Shown piece by piece: positions 42,553 through 51,959 of a stretch of 64,000 nucleotides of DNA. Source of the stretch: Acrocarpospora corrugata (lineage in GTDB: Bacteria; Actinomycetota; Actinomycetes; Streptosporangiales; Streptosporangiaceae); the NCBI RefSeq assembly GCF_009687845.1, contig NZ_BLAD01000073.1, positions 1-64,000 of the forward strand. The letters are read 5' to 3'. Position 1 is the stretch's first letter. Each line of letters begins with the position of its first letter. The position numbers and the translations under genes are program-made. The notes under the pieces were generated by a model. It ran no database searches and had not been told where the DNA came from. It saw only the letters and a program-made list of their open reading frames with translations.

Positions 42553-43701
42553 ATGGACGTTCGAGTCAGAACCGCCGTGCTCGCCATCGGCTCCCTCCTG
42601 TCGACCAGCCTGTTCCTCGCACCCGCCGCCGCGGCCGGTCCCGGCGACGTGGTCGAGGCCACGCCGACCACCGTCTACCTGGCGCCGGGCCGACTGCTGG
42701 AGGTCCCGGTCAGGGCCTGGCACCTGCGCTACCGCTCGACCTCCGCGACCGGCGCCGCCACGATCGTGTCCGGCACGCTGCTGGTCCCGAAGGCGTCCTA
42801 TCCGTTCGGCAAGCGCCCGGTCGTCGGGTACGCGGTCGGCACGCACGGCCTCGGCGACCAGTGCGCCCCGTCCCGGGCGATGGCCGAGGGGACCGAGCTG
42901 GAGCTCGCGTTCATGAGCCTGATGCTGCTCAAGGGCTGGGCGGTCGCGGTGACCGACTACGAGGGGCTCGGCACGCCGGGCCAGCACACCTACATGGCGG
43001 GCCGGTCGCAGGGGCAGGCCGTGCTCGACTCGATCAGGGCGGCCACCAGGACCCCGGGCGCGAACGTGGCGGCCGGCGGGCCGGTCGTGATCATGGGTTA
43101 CTCGCAGGGCGGCTCGTCCGCCGGGTGGGCGGCCCAGCTGCACTCCGCGTACGCGCCCGAGCTCAAGCTCAGGGGCGTCGCGGCCGGCGGCGTGCCCGCC
43201 GACCTCAAGGCGGTGGCCGACAACCTGGACGGCGGCCCCGACTTCGGCCTGGCCGCGGCGGCGGGCGTCGGCCTGGACGCGGCCTACCCGGAGCTCGCGC
43301 TGGAGAACTACCTCACCGACGAGGGCTCCGCGCTGTTCGCGGACGCGCGGGACGACTGCGTGGGCGAGATCAGGTCCAAGCTGGCCGGGCGGCAGCTGGC
43401 CGAGCTGACCACCGCCGACGTGATGAACCGTCCCGACTGGCGGGCCAGGCTGGCCGAGAACCGGCTGGGCGGGGCCAAGCCGTCCGTGCCGATGTTCGTC
43501 TACCACGGCACCGGCGACGAGATCATCCCGATCGCGGTCAGCCGTACGCTGCGGCGCGAGTACTGCGCCAAGGGCGCCAACCTGCTCTGGACCTCGGTCC
43601 CGGCGGGCAGCCACGTGCTCGGCGCGGTCGAGGGCGGGCCGCTGGCGATCGCCTGGCTGGCCTCCCGGGTGCTCGGCCTGCCGGCGATCAGCAATTGCTG
43701 A
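42553..43701 (+). CDS. Secreted lipase of the LIP family
   Basis: 382 aa. Signal peptide VLAIGSLLSTSLFLAPAAAA ends near residue 29. Triacylglycerol lipase/LIP fold (PF03583): WHLRYRSTSATGAATIVSGT, nucleophile in VIMGYSQGGSSAG, acid in HGTGDEIIPI and His in PAGSHVLGAVEG. The length equals the family. It probably hydrolyses triglycerides or acyl esters outside the cell. AAGGGCGG is placed for ribosome binding before ATG 42553. Upstream 163 bp holds the promoter region; no clear operator. Confidence 0.93.
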   Translation: MDVRVRTAVLAIGSLLSTSLFLAPAAAAGPGDVVEATPTTVYLAPGRLLEVPVRAWHLRYRSTSATGAATIVSGTLLVPKASYPFGKRPVVGYAVGTHGLGDQCAPSRAMAEGTELELAFMSLMLLKGWAVAVTDYEGLGTPGQHTYMAGRSQGQAVLDSIRAATRTPGANVAAGGPVVIMGYSQGGSSAGWAAQLHSAYAPELKLRGVAAGGVPADLKAVADNLDGGPDFGLAAAAGVGLDAAYPELALENYLTDEGSALFADARDDCVGEIRSKLAGRQLAELTTADVMNRPDWRARLAENRLGGAKPSVPMFVYHGTGDEIIPIAVSRTLRREYCAKGANLLWTSVPAGSHVLGAVEGGPLAIAWLASRVLGLPAISNC

Positions 43702-43756
43702 ACGCGCGGGCGTCCCGGCGGCGCGGGTCGCCGGGACGCCTGGCATGATCGGATTC

Positions 43757-44425
43757 ATGGCTGAGCTGAGCGACATCTCGCAACTGACGATCGCGATCCT
43801 GGGCGGCACCGGTGACCAGGGCAAGGGCCTGGCCCATCGGTTCGCGCTGGCCGGGCACCGGGTGCTGATCGGCTCGCGGAACGCCGACCGGGCGTACGCG
43901 GCCGCCGCCGAGCTGGCCATCGCGGGCACCGTGGAGGGCGGCGAGAACGCGGTCGTGGCCGCCGAAGCCGACGTGGTGATCGTGGCGGTGCCCTGGGAGG
44001 GCCACGCCGCCACCCTGTCCGCGCTGGCGGGCGAGCTGGCCGGGAAGATCGTGGTGGACTGCGTCAACCCGCTCGGCTTCGACAAGCAGGGCGCCTACCC
44101 GCTGACGGTCGCGGAGGGCAGCGCGGCCGAGCAGGCCGCGGCCCTGCTGCCGCGGAGCCGGGTGGTCGGCGCCTTCCACCACGTCTCGGCCGTCCTGCTG
44201 CTGGACCCCACCGTGGCCAGCGTCGACCTGGACGTGCTCGTGCTCGGCGACGACCGCGAGGCGACCGACCTGGTCCAGGCCCTGGCCGCGCGCATCCCCG
44301 GCGTCCGGGGCGTCTACGGCGGGCGGCTGCGCAACGCCCACCAGGTCGAGGCGCTGACCGCCAACCTGATCTCGATCAACCGCCGGTACAAGGCGCACGC
44401 CGGTTTCCGCGTCACCGACGTCTGA
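43757..44425 (+). CDS. npdG: F420-dependent NADP reductase (NPDR)
   Basis: 222 aa from ATG 43757 (an ATG at 43745 is possible). Transfers hydride between NADP(H) and coenzyme F420. NADP-binding ILGGTGDQGKGLAHRFALAGH and SRNADRAYAAA at the N-terminus, then VVIVAVPWEGHAATLSAL, VVDCVNPLGFDK and the C-terminal RLRNAHQVEALTANLISINR typical of NPDR. The presence of F420 enzymology is consistent with an actinobacterium. No F420 biosynthesis gene is adjacent. Confidence 0.94.
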   Translation: MAELSDISQLTIAILGGTGDQGKGLAHRFALAGHRVLIGSRNADRAYAAAAELAIAGTVEGGENAVVAAEADVVIVAVPWEGHAATLSALAGELAGKIVVDCVNPLGFDKQGAYPLTVAEGSAAEQAAALLPRSRVVGAFHHVSAVLLLDPTVASVDLDVLVLGDDREATDLVQALAARIPGVRGVYGGRLRNAHQVEALTANLISINRRYKAHAGFRVTDV

Positions 44426-44428
44426 CCG

Positions 44429-45109
44429 TCACCGGGACGCGGCGACCAGCCAGTCGGCGATCTCGGCGGGGGCGACCACCTGGTGCAGGTGGTCGCCGGG
44501 GATCCGGGTGACCGGCCAGCCGCGCTCGTCGGCCTCCTTGGCGGCCCGCGCGTAGGGCTCGCCGAACCAGAGGTACGCGCCGCGCACGTGATCCCACTTC
44601 GCCGGCACCGGGATCTCCTGGTCGTAGTAGGCCAGCGGCAGCCGGGGCTGCTCGGCGACGATCTCCCGTCGGGCGGCCCCGTCCGGGATCAGCTCGGCGA
44701 CCGCCTCGTCGGGCCACCAGTCGGTCCAGCGGGGGAGTATCCCGTCGGGGTCGGCCATCGCGCCGAGGAACGCCAGGTGCTCGGGCTCGGCCGCGCGGGC
44801 GGAACCGGTCCGGGGCGGCAGCGCCGCGTCCACGAACAGGCAGCTGCTGATCTGCCCGCGCAGCGCCTCCGCGATCAGCGGCACGAACAGGCCCGCGTTG
44901 CTGTGCGCGACGATGACGAGCGGCCCTTGCGGCGCCGAGGCAAGCACTTCGTCCACGATCCTCGGCCAGTACGGCGGAGCCCCCGCCCCCACGTCCACCA
45001 GCGAGGGCACGACCGCGGCCCGCCCCCGCGCCCGCAGCACGGCGGCCACCGGAGTCCAGGTCGACGGGCCCACGGAGGGACTGTGAACCAGCACGAAGGT
45101 CGAGTCCAT
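44429..45109 (-). CDS. Alpha/beta-fold hydrolase
   Basis: 226 aa from ATG 45109; GTG 45124 is an alternative. HSPSVGPSTWTPVAAVL (oxyanion region), nucleophile elbow VIVAHSNAGLF with Ser, FVDAALPPRTGS (acid position) and a C-terminal His in IPGDHLHQV. Small esterase/lactonase-like group. No substrate clue. Convergent with the F420-NADP reductase (3-bp gap). Confidence 0.9.
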   Translation of the reverse strand: MDSTFVLVHSPSVGPSTWTPVAAVLRARGRAAVVPSLVDVGAGAPPYWPRIVDEVLASAPQGPLVIVAHSNAGLFVPLIAEALRGQISSCLFVDAALPPRTGSARAAEPEHLAFLGAMADPDGILPRWTDWWPDEAVAELIPDGAARREIVAEQPRLPLAYYDQEIPVPAKWDHVRGAYLWFGEPYARAAKEADERGWPVTRIPGDHLHQVVAPAEIADWLVAASR

Positions 45110-45252
45110 TTGTCCAGCATTCACCGGGAATCGCGGTGAGGCGTGGACATCCTCTTAGCGCGAACAGAGATCCGGCTTACGTGGAGCGAACAAGATCATG
45201 GCTAGCGTTGCGCAGCGAATTGATCCTTTGTCCGGAAACGGAAGGCACAGCG

Positions 45253-46080
45253 GTGAGCAACCCCATCAGACAGAAGCGCCCGGCCGGCATCCTGGGCGCC
45301 GGGCTGGTCATCGCGCTCGGGGCTCTGACCGCCTGTAGCTCCGGAACCCCGATCGCGGCCGAGTCGGGCACCCCCTCGCCCCCGGCGGCGGTCCCGTCCG
45401 CGATTCAGACGGAACTGCCAGACCCGAGCCCGAGCGCCGCGCCGGTGGACCCCCGCAAGGTGACCTGCGAGTACCGCAAGGACGACAGCGGCAGCCCGGC
45501 CAAGTTCGTCGGCCTGCCGTCCAAGAAGCCGACCAAGGCCGCGCTGCGCGCCAAGACCATGACCGTGCGCACCAACCACGGCGACATCGTGATCGAGCTC
45601 ACGCCGCAGACGCCGTGCACGGTGAACTCCTTCGCGTTCCTGGCGGGCAAGAAATACTTCGACAACACGGTCTGCCACCGTCTCGTGACGGTGAAGACCA
45701 ACGGGGTGGACCTGCTGCAGTGCGGCGATCCGCAGGCCAAGGGCGACGGCAAGAACAAGACCGACGGGACCGGCGGCCCGGGTTACCTGTTCCCGGATGA
45801 GAACCTCGGTCCGCAGTACGTGCGCGGAGTGGTCTTCATGGCGCAGGGCGGGGACGCGGCCAACTCCAACGGCAGCCAGTTCGCGATCTCCTTCAGCAAC
45901 GAGAACGCCCAGCTGCCCGCCGCGTACACGCCGTTCGGCGTGGTGGTGAAGGGCATGGAGATCGTCGACAAGATCGCCGCGGGGGGCGTCAACGCCTTCG
46001 TGGACGACATCACCAGCGACGAGGGCGGCTCCAGCGCGCCCAAGATCCCGGTCCGGATCAAGACCGTCGTGGTCAGCTGA
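45253..46080 (+). CDS. Lipoprotein peptidyl-prolyl cis-trans isomerase (cyclophilin)
   Basis: 275 aa; GTG 45253 with GGAAGG before. The signal region VIALGALTACSS carries a lipobox, so Cys is lipidated. A Pro/Ser linker is followed by a cyclophilin domain: VIELTPQTPCTVNSFAFL, FDNTVCHRLVT (active Arg position), VVFMAQGGDAANSNGSQFAI and FGVVVKGMEIVDKI. Two Cys in the domain could form a disulfide. Extracytoplasmic folding of secreted proteins. Monocistronic, 168 bp from the divergent hydrolase. Confidence 0.95.
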   Translation: MSNPIRQKRPAGILGAGLVIALGALTACSSGTPIAAESGTPSPPAAVPSAIQTELPDPSPSAAPVDPRKVTCEYRKDDSGSPAKFVGLPSKKPTKAALRAKTMTVRTNHGDIVIELTPQTPCTVNSFAFLAGKKYFDNTVCHRLVTVKTNGVDLLQCGDPQAKGDGKNKTDGTGGPGYLFPDENLGPQYVRGVVFMAQGGDAANSNGSQFAISFSNENAQLPAAYTPFGVVVKGMEIVDKIAAGGVNAFVDDITSDEGGSSAPKIPVRIKTVVVS

Positions 46081-46084
46081 CGGC

Positions 46085-47530
46085 TCACACCACCAGCGGG
46101 TGCAGCGAGGCGCGGCGGCGGGTGCCGTCGTATTCGGCCCAGGCGGCGGCCAGGCGGGTGACCGATTCGGTCAGTTCGGCCTCCGGGTGCACGAACGGGA
46201 GCCGGAGGCGGTCCACGTGCTCGCCTGCCGGGTCGAAGGCCGGGCCCGGCGGGACGGCCACGCCGTGCCGGGCGGTCAGCTGGGCGAAGGCGCCCGCGTC
46301 GCCGCGCGGCAGCCGTACCCACAGGGTCTGGCCGCCCAGGGCGGGGTCGTGGGACCAGGTCGGAAGCTGGGCGCTGAGCTGGGCGCGCAGGTGGTCGTGG
46401 CGCCGCTGGAGGATGGCGATCCGGGTGTCGCGTACCTCGTCGAGGCGGTCGAGCAGGGTGACGGCGGCCAGCTGGGCGAGCACGTCGCCGCCCAGGTCGT
46501 GGATGGCGCGCAGGCGAGCCAGGCGGGAGATCACCGGCGCGGCGGCGCGGGTCCAGCCGACCCGGAGGCCGCCCCAGATGAGTTTGCTGAGCGAGGCGAT
46601 GGTGATGAGCTGCTCCCCTGCGGCGTACGCGGCCAGCGGGAGCGGGACCTCGCCGTCGAAGCAGAGCTCCGCGGGGACCTCGTCGTCGATCACCGGGACG
46701 TCGGCCTCGGCCGCCCAGCGGGCCAGGCGGCGCCGGGCCAGTGGGGGCATGATCAGGCCGGTCGGATTGTGCGCGGTCGGGATCAGGTACGCCAGGGCGG
46801 GCTTGCCCACCTCGGGCTCACGCGGCGCGAGCAGCCCCAGCTCGTGGGCTTCGGCGAGGTCGCACGGCGAGAGCAGAGCCCCGGCGTCGCGGAAGATCTC
46901 GATGGCGCTCGGATAGGTCGGGGTCTCGATCCGCACCGTGTCGCCCGGCGCGACCAGCAGCGCGGTGATCAGCGAGATGGCCTGCTGCCCGCCGGTGGTG
47001 ACCAGGATCTGGTCCGGCTCTGTGGGCAGGCCGCGGCGGCGGTAGTACTCGGCCAGCGCCCGCCGCAGATCCGGATATCCCGCCGGGTGGTAGCCGATGT
47101 CGTGACGAATCCGGCTTAGCCGGAGGATCGCCGTCTGGTACGCCTCGATCAGTTCGGGCGGCGGTTCGATCGGGGCGGCGCAGGTCAGCAGTGTCACCCC
47201 GTCCGGGGGATCGAGCACGTGCAGCAGCAGCGGATTGGTGACGCCGTCCGCCGCCCGGGTGGCGGGCAGCTCCGCCTCGGCCACCCGGGTGCCGCTGCCC
47301 TGCCGCCGGACCAGCCGCCCTTCCTGCTGCAGCAGGTCGTAGGCCGCGACCACCGTGCCGCGCCCGACCGCCAGCCGCCGCGCCAGCACCCGATCCGGCG
47401 GCAGCGCCGACCCCGGGGGCAGCAGCCCGTCGTCGATCAGGGCCCGCAGCCGGATGGCGAGCAGCAGGTACAGCGGCCCCCGCCCGGACGCCCAGCGCCC
47501 CAGCAGTCCGACCATCCGCTCGCAGTCCAC
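46085..47530 (-). CDS. MocR-family (GntR-aminotransferase) regulator
   Basis: 481 aa; GTG 47530 with GGAGG four bases before. The N-terminal GntR wHTH (about residues 20-80: AIRLRALIDDGLLPPGSALP, LAVGRGTVVAAYDLL) is followed by a fold-type I aminotransferase domain: VTTGGQQAISLITALL, PTAHNPTGLIMP, VIDDEVPAEL and the PLP Lys in IASLSKLIWGGLRVGW. MocR proteins sense PLP or amino-acid derivatives. Divergent from a transsulfuration enzyme and dehydratase (84 bp), its likely targets. Confidence 0.94.
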   Translation of the reverse strand: MDCERMVGLLGRWASGRGPLYLLLAIRLRALIDDGLLPPGSALPPDRVLARRLAVGRGTVVAAYDLLQQEGRLVRRQGSGTRVAEAELPATRAADGVTNPLLLHVLDPPDGVTLLTCAAPIEPPPELIEAYQTAILRLSRIRHDIGYHPAGYPDLRRALAEYYRRRGLPTEPDQILVTTGGQQAISLITALLVAPGDTVRIETPTYPSAIEIFRDAGALLSPCDLAEAHELGLLAPREPEVGKPALAYLIPTAHNPTGLIMPPLARRRLARWAAEADVPVIDDEVPAELCFDGEVPLPLAAYAAGEQLITIASLSKLIWGGLRVGWTRAAAPVISRLARLRAIHDLGGDVLAQLAAVTLLDRLDEVRDTRIAILQRRHDHLRAQLSAQLPTWSHDPALGGQTLWVRLPRGDAGAFAQLTARHGVAVPPGPAFDPAGEHVDRLRLPFVHPEAELTESVTRLAAAWAEYDGTRRRASLHPLVV

Positions 47531-47614
47531 GATGCCTCCATTGGTTCGAGAAGCGGACCAATTCCGTGCCATTGGATCTGACAAAGTGCCGGGTGACAAG
47601 CCATCCTTGGCGAT

Positions 47615-48799
47615 ATGAGTGCTTTTCGACCCGAAACGCGGCTTGTTCACCTGCCGAAGCCGGTGCTGAACGGGAGTACCCCGATCTCGGTGCCGATCTA
47701 CCAGACGTCGGGGTTCCAGTTCGAGGATCCCTCGGTGTTCGCGGACGGGATGACCCGTCCGGACGGCGCGTTCGTCTACGGGCGCTACTCCAACCCGACC
47801 GTACGCTCCCTGGAGGAGGCCGTCGCCGGGCTCGAAGGGGGCGTGGCTGCCGTGGCCGCCGCCTCCGGCATGGGCGCGATCAACATGGTGCTGCTCGGGC
47901 TGCTCCAGCCCGGCGACCACGTCATCGCCCAGCACGCCCTCTACGGCGGCACCGCGCACATGCTCGACGACCTGGTCGAACGGTTCGGGCTCCAGGTCAG
48001 CTACGTGGCCGAGGACGACCCGGCGGCGGTCCTGGCGGCCGTCCGGCCGCAGACCAAGCTGCTCTACCTGGAGACCATCGCCAACCCGATGACCCAGGTC
48101 GCCGACCTGCCCGCGATGTGCGCCGCCGCGCGCGAGGCCGGGATCCTGACCGCGGTGGACAACACCTTCGCCTCGCCGATCCTGTGCCGCCCGATCGAGC
48201 ACGGCGCCGACATCGTCCTGCACTCCACCACCAAGTACCTGAGCGGCCACGCCGACCTGCTCGGCGGCATGGCCGTCTTCGCCGACGACGCCCTGTACCG
48301 GAAGGTCTGGTCCTACTCCTGCGCCCTGGGCGCCACCCCCGACCCGTTCGCGTCCTGGCTGACCCTGCGCGGCATGCAGACGCTCGCGGTCCGGATGGAA
48401 CGCCACTGCGCCAACGCCCGCGTCCTGGCCACCCGCCTGGCCGAACACCCGGCGGTCGCCGCCGTGCACTGGCCCGGCCTCACCACCCACCCCTCCCACG
48501 ATCTGGCCGCCAAGCTGCTCTCCGACTTCAACGGCGTGCTCTCCTTCGACCTGCGCGGCGGCCGCCCGGCCGGCGAGCGTTTCATGAGCGCGGTACGGCT
48601 GGCGCTGCTGGCCCCCTCCCTGGGCGGCGTCGAGACTCTGGTCCTGCACCCGGCCAGCACCTCGCACCGCCTGCTCGACGACGCCCAGCTCGCCCAGGCC
48701 GGGATCGGCCAGGGCACGGTCCGCGTCGCGGTCGGCATCGAGCACGCCGAGGACCTCTGGGACGACCTGACCCAGGCTCTGGAAATCGCGGACCAGTAG
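47615..48799 (+). CDS. Transsulfuration PLP enzyme (Met/Cys metabolism family)
   Basis: 394 aa of the cystathionine gamma-synthase/lyase and methionine gamma-lyase superfamily. PIYQTSGFQFEDP, YGRYSNPTVRSLEEAVAGLE, SGMGAINMVLLG, YGGTAHML, VDNTFASPILCRP and the PLP Lys in HSTTKYLSGHADLLGG are present, and the C-terminal SLGGVETLVLHPAST is standard. Which reaction (gamma-lyase, synthase, homocysteine formation) cannot be decided from motifs. ATG 47615. Followed after 9 bp by the dehydratase-like gene. Confidence 0.94.
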   Translation: MSAFRPETRLVHLPKPVLNGSTPISVPIYQTSGFQFEDPSVFADGMTRPDGAFVYGRYSNPTVRSLEEAVAGLEGGVAAVAAASGMGAINMVLLGLLQPGDHVIAQHALYGGTAHMLDDLVERFGLQVSYVAEDDPAAVLAAVRPQTKLLYLETIANPMTQVADLPAMCAAAREAGILTAVDNTFASPILCRPIEHGADIVLHSTTKYLSGHADLLGGMAVFADDALYRKVWSYSCALGATPDPFASWLTLRGMQTLAVRMERHCANARVLATRLAEHPAVAAVHWPGLTTHPSHDLAAKLLSDFNGVLSFDLRGGRPAGERFMSAVRLALLAPSLGGVETLVLHPASTSHRLLDDAQLAQAGIGQGTVRVAVGIEHAEDLWDDLTQALEIADQ

Positions 48800-48808
48800 A
48801 GTGCGCGG

Positions 48809-49711
48809 ATGACTGTCACGCGGGCGGACGTGGACCGGGCCTCCGGCCGGATCGCGGGGTACGCGCTGCGCACCCCCGTAATCGAGGTCGAACCCGGGCG
48901 ATGGCTGAAGCTGGAATGCCTCCAGCACTCGGGCTCCTTCAAGGTCCGGGGCGCCTTCAACCGCATGCTCGGCGCCACCCCGCCCGCCGCCGGAATCATC
49001 GCCGCCAGCGGCGGCAACCACGGCCTCGCGGTCGCGTACGCGGCCCGCCGCCTGGGCGTGCGCGCCGAGATCTTCGTGCCCGAGGTCTGCGCGCCGGTGA
49101 AGATCGCGGGCCTGCGCGCGCTCGGCGCGCGGGTCGTCGTCACCGGCGCGATCTACCAGGAGGCCCTGGACGCCTCCAGGAAACGCGCCGCGGAGACCGG
49201 GGCGGTGGATATCCACGCCTACGACCAGCTCGACGTCGCCGCCGGGCAGGGCACGCTGGCGGCCGAACTCCTGGAGCAGATCCCCGATCTGGACACGGTC
49301 GTGGTGGCGGTGGGCGGCGGCGGCCTGGTGGCCGGGGTCGTGGCCGGACTCGACGGCCGCGCCAAGGTGGTCGCCGTCGAACCGGAACGCATCCCCACCC
49401 TGCGCGCCGCCCTCGACGCGGGCGAGCCCGTCCGGGTCGGCGTCTCCGGCGTGGGCGCGGACGCCCTGGGGGCGAGCACGATCGGGCGGCTCGCGTACGA
49501 CACGGTGGCCGGGCACGTCACCAGCGTGCTGGTGTCCGACGAGGCGATCATCGAGGCCCGCCACGCGCTGTGGCACGACCACCATGTCGCGGCCGAGCAC
49601 GCGGGGGCCGCGGCCCTGGCCGCGCTGCGCGCCGGTGTCTACACGCCGGACGAAGGGGAGCGGGTGGCCGTGATCGTGTGCGGGTCGAACACGGACCCGG
49701 CCACCCTGTGA
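48809..49711 (+). CDS. Threonine/serine dehydratase-like PLP enzyme
   Basis: 300 aa, fold-type II PLP enzyme. PLP Lys is in SGSFKVRGAFNRML, phosphate-binding ASGGNHGLAVAYAA, VVVAVGGGGLVAGV (glycine loop) and C-terminal VIVCGSNTDPATL. It resembles threonine dehydratase or serine/threonine racemase-like proteins without a regulatory ACT domain. Together with the transsulfuration enzyme it could turn sulfur- or hydroxy-amino acids into 2-oxo acids (2-oxobutyrate), under MocR control (inference). Stop is next to panB's stop, with one base between. Confidence 0.92.
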   Translation: MTVTRADVDRASGRIAGYALRTPVIEVEPGRWLKLECLQHSGSFKVRGAFNRMLGATPPAAGIIAASGGNHGLAVAYAARRLGVRAEIFVPEVCAPVKIAGLRALGARVVVTGAIYQEALDASRKRAAETGAVDIHAYDQLDVAAGQGTLAAELLEQIPDLDTVVVAVGGGGLVAGVVAGLDGRAKVVAVEPERIPTLRAALDAGEPVRVGVSGVGADALGASTIGRLAYDTVAGHVTSVLVSDEAIIEARHALWHDHHVAAEHAGAAALAALRAGVYTPDEGERVAVIVCGSNTDPATL

Positions 49712-49712
49712 G

Positions 49713-50552
49713 TCAGCTGTAGCTGTGCTCGGGGGCGGGGAACGCGCCGTTCACGACTTCGTCGGCGAAAGTGCGGACCGCGCGGTCCATCTCGCCGGCC
49801 AGGTCCGAGTACTTCTTCACGAACTTGGCCGGGTGCTCGGTCAGGCCCATCAGGTCCTGCCAGACGAGCACCTGGGCGTCCGTGCCCGGCCCCGCGCCGA
49901 TACCGATGGTGGGGATGGACAGCGCTGCGGTGACCCGGTTGGCCAGATCGGTGGGGACACATTCGAGGACGACGGAGAAGGCACCCGCGTGTTCGAGCGC
50001 CTTCGCGTCGGCCATCAACTCGTCGCCGGACTGCCCCCGGCCCTGAACCCGATACCCCCCGAAGGCGTTCACCGACTGCGGAGTCAGACCGAGATGCCCC
50101 ATGACGGGGATACCCGCCGATACGAGGACCTCGACCTGGGGGAGAACCCGCGCGCCGCCTTCGAGCTTGACCGCGTGCGCCCCCGCCTCCTTCATGAACC
50201 GGGCCGCCGACTCCAGCGCCTGCTGGGGTGAGGACTGGTAGGAGCCGAACGGCAGGTCCGCGACGACCATGGCCCGGGATGAGCCCCGGACGACCGCCGC
50301 GGTGAGGGAGATGAGGTTGTCGACGGTCACGGGGAGCGTCGAGTCGTACCCGAAGACCACCATCGCGGCCGAGTCGCCGACCAGCATGACGGGGATGCCC
50401 GCCTGGTCGAAGACCCGCGCGGTCATCGCGTCGTACGCGGTGACCATCGGCCAGCGCTCGTGCCGCGCCTTGGCTGCGGCTATGTCGCGGACGGTGACCC
50501 TGCGCCCGGCGTTCCCGCCATAGAGCGCGCTTGCAGCACTAACAGAGGACAT
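49713..50552 (-). CDS. panB: Ketopantoate hydroxymethyltransferase
   Basis: 279 aa; ATG 50552 with GGAGGT at the right distance, preferred over 50564. Transfers a hydroxymethyl group from methylene-THF to 2-oxoisovalerate, the first step of pantothenate synthesis. VTVRDIAAAKARHERWPMVT, DQAGIPVMLVGDSAAMVVFG (metal Asp), MGHLGLTPQSVNAFGGYRVQ, CVPTDLANRVTAALSIPTIG, GAGPGTDAQVLVWQD. No panC/panD nearby. Confidence 0.97.
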   Translation of the reverse strand: MSSVSAASALYGGNAGRRVTVRDIAAAKARHERWPMVTAYDAMTARVFDQAGIPVMLVGDSAAMVVFGYDSTLPVTVDNLISLTAAVVRGSSRAMVVADLPFGSYQSSPQQALESAARFMKEAGAHAVKLEGGARVLPQVEVLVSAGIPVMGHLGLTPQSVNAFGGYRVQGRGQSGDELMADAKALEHAGAFSVVLECVPTDLANRVTAALSIPTIGIGAGPGTDAQVLVWQDLMGLTEHPAKFVKKYSDLAGEMDRAVRTFADEVVNGAFPAPEHSYS

Positions 50553-50711
50553 GGCTACCTCCATGGTCTCGTGGCGCCCCTGTGGCGTCCCCGGACAGTC
50601 AGATCATTGCATGCCGTCAGCAGCTCAGAACACCCCAGACGGCCACGGTAATCCGGTGGCGGAAGTGTCGGGGTCGCACGGCACAATGCCATGCGGAGGT
50701 AAGTCGCGAAA

Positions 50712-51893
50712 ATGGAAATAGAACCTTACCGGCGGGTCTTCGCCCAGCCGGGTGTGCGGACGTTGCTGCTGGTCGGGCTGTTCGCCCGGATCCCGGTGAC
50801 GGCCACCAGCCTGGTGCTGACGCTGCACACGGTGAACACGCTGGGCCACACCTGGACCCAGGCGGGCCTGGTCGCGGCCTCGGCCACGATCGGGACGGCG
50901 GTCGGTTCGCCGGTCTCCGGCTGGCTCATCGACCGCTACGGTGTGCGGCCGGTGATCCTGGTCACCATGCTGGCGCAGTTCGCGTTCTGGCTGTCGGCGC
51001 CGCTGCTGTCGTATCCGGCGCTGCTGGCGCTGGCCGCGGTGAGCGGGCTGCTGATGCTGCCGATCTTCGGAGTGATCCGGCAGTGCCTGGCGGCGATGGT
51101 GCCGCCGGAGAGCCACCGGACCGGTTTCGCGCTCGACTCGATGGCCACCGAAGCCTCGTTCATGATCGGCCCGGCGGTGGCCGCGGCCGGCGTGATCGCC
51201 TCGTCCAGCGCGACCGCCATGGTGGTGATCTCGGTCGGCTTCCTCGGCTCGGGGCTCGCCCTGATCCTGCTGAACCCGCCCACCAGGTCCGAGGCCGAAC
51301 GCGCGGCCGAGACCGGCGAGCGCATCCCCCGGCGGCAGTGGCTGACGCCGCGGCTGCTCACCGCGCTGGCGATGGGCTCCACGCTCTGCTTCGTGCTGAC
51401 CGCCACCGACCTGGCCATCGTCGCCTCGCTGCAGGAGAGCGGCCAGACCGGCTGGATCGGGCTGGTCATCGCGCTGTGGTGCTTCGCGTCGCTGATCGGC
51501 GGGTTCGTCTACGGTGGCCTGTCGCGCGGCTTCTCCCCGCTGGTGATGATCGCCGGACTGAGCGCCCTGACGGTCCCGGTCGGCCTGGTCGGCGGCGGCT
51601 GGTGGTGGCTCAGCCTGGCGCTGATCCCCGGCGGCCTGCTCTGCGCGCCCTCCCTCTCCTCCACCGTGGACATCGCCAGCAAGTGGGCGCCCGCCGCGGC
51701 GCGCGGCGAGGTGATGGGCCTGCACGGCACCTTCCTGACCGTGGGCGTCGCCTGCGCGAGCCCGATCGCCGGCGGGATCATCGACGGGGCCGGCCCCGGC
51801 TGGGCGTTCGCCGGGGCGGGCCTGATCGGTCTGGCCGCCGTCGCCGCCGCGACGCCCTTCTGGCGGCGGGCGCCGGAACCGGTGCTCGCCTGA
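50712..51893 (+). CDS. MFS transporter
   Basis: 393 aa; about 12 hydrophobic helices, with the loop 2-3 motif GSPVSGWLIDRYGVRPVIL. ATG 50712 with GGAGGT upstream. Efflux-type small MFS protein; substrate unknown. 111 bp before the DHA2 transporter with the TetR operator between them, so it is not in the same operon. Confidence 0.93.
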   Translation: MEIEPYRRVFAQPGVRTLLLVGLFARIPVTATSLVLTLHTVNTLGHTWTQAGLVAASATIGTAVGSPVSGWLIDRYGVRPVILVTMLAQFAFWLSAPLLSYPALLALAAVSGLLMLPIFGVIRQCLAAMVPPESHRTGFALDSMATEASFMIGPAVAAAGVIASSSATAMVVISVGFLGSGLALILLNPPTRSEAERAAETGERIPRRQWLTPRLLTALAMGSTLCFVLTATDLAIVASLQESGQTGWIGLVIALWCFASLIGGFVYGGLSRGFSPLVMIAGLSALTVPVGLVGGGWWWLSLALIPGGLLCAPSLSSTVDIASKWAPAAARGEVMGLHGTFLTVGVACASPIAGGIIDGAGPGWAFAGAGLIGLAAVAAATPFWRRAPEPVLA

Positions 51894-51934
51894 GGGAATT
51901 ACCCGCCGATGGAGATTGCTTTACGAGACCGTTG

Positions 51935-51959
51935 CGTATCGTAAAGATCATACGATACG
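51935..51959. promoter_or_regulatory. Probable TetR operator before the DHA2 exporter
   Basis: Perfect inverted repeat with 9-bp arms CGTATCGTA and TACGATACG separated by 7 bases. A further half-site-like GTATCGATA lies at about 51980. It is 46 bp before the GTG start of the exporter and overlaps the likely promoter. The TetR gene is directly downstream of the exporter, so local control of both genes is the simplest reading. Confidence 0.8.

Noticed and set aside
40795-44085. 1096-codon minus-strand frame across LysR, SIS-like, lipase and F420 reductase genes
   Set aside because: Crosses several real genes on both strands and shows no domain of its own.
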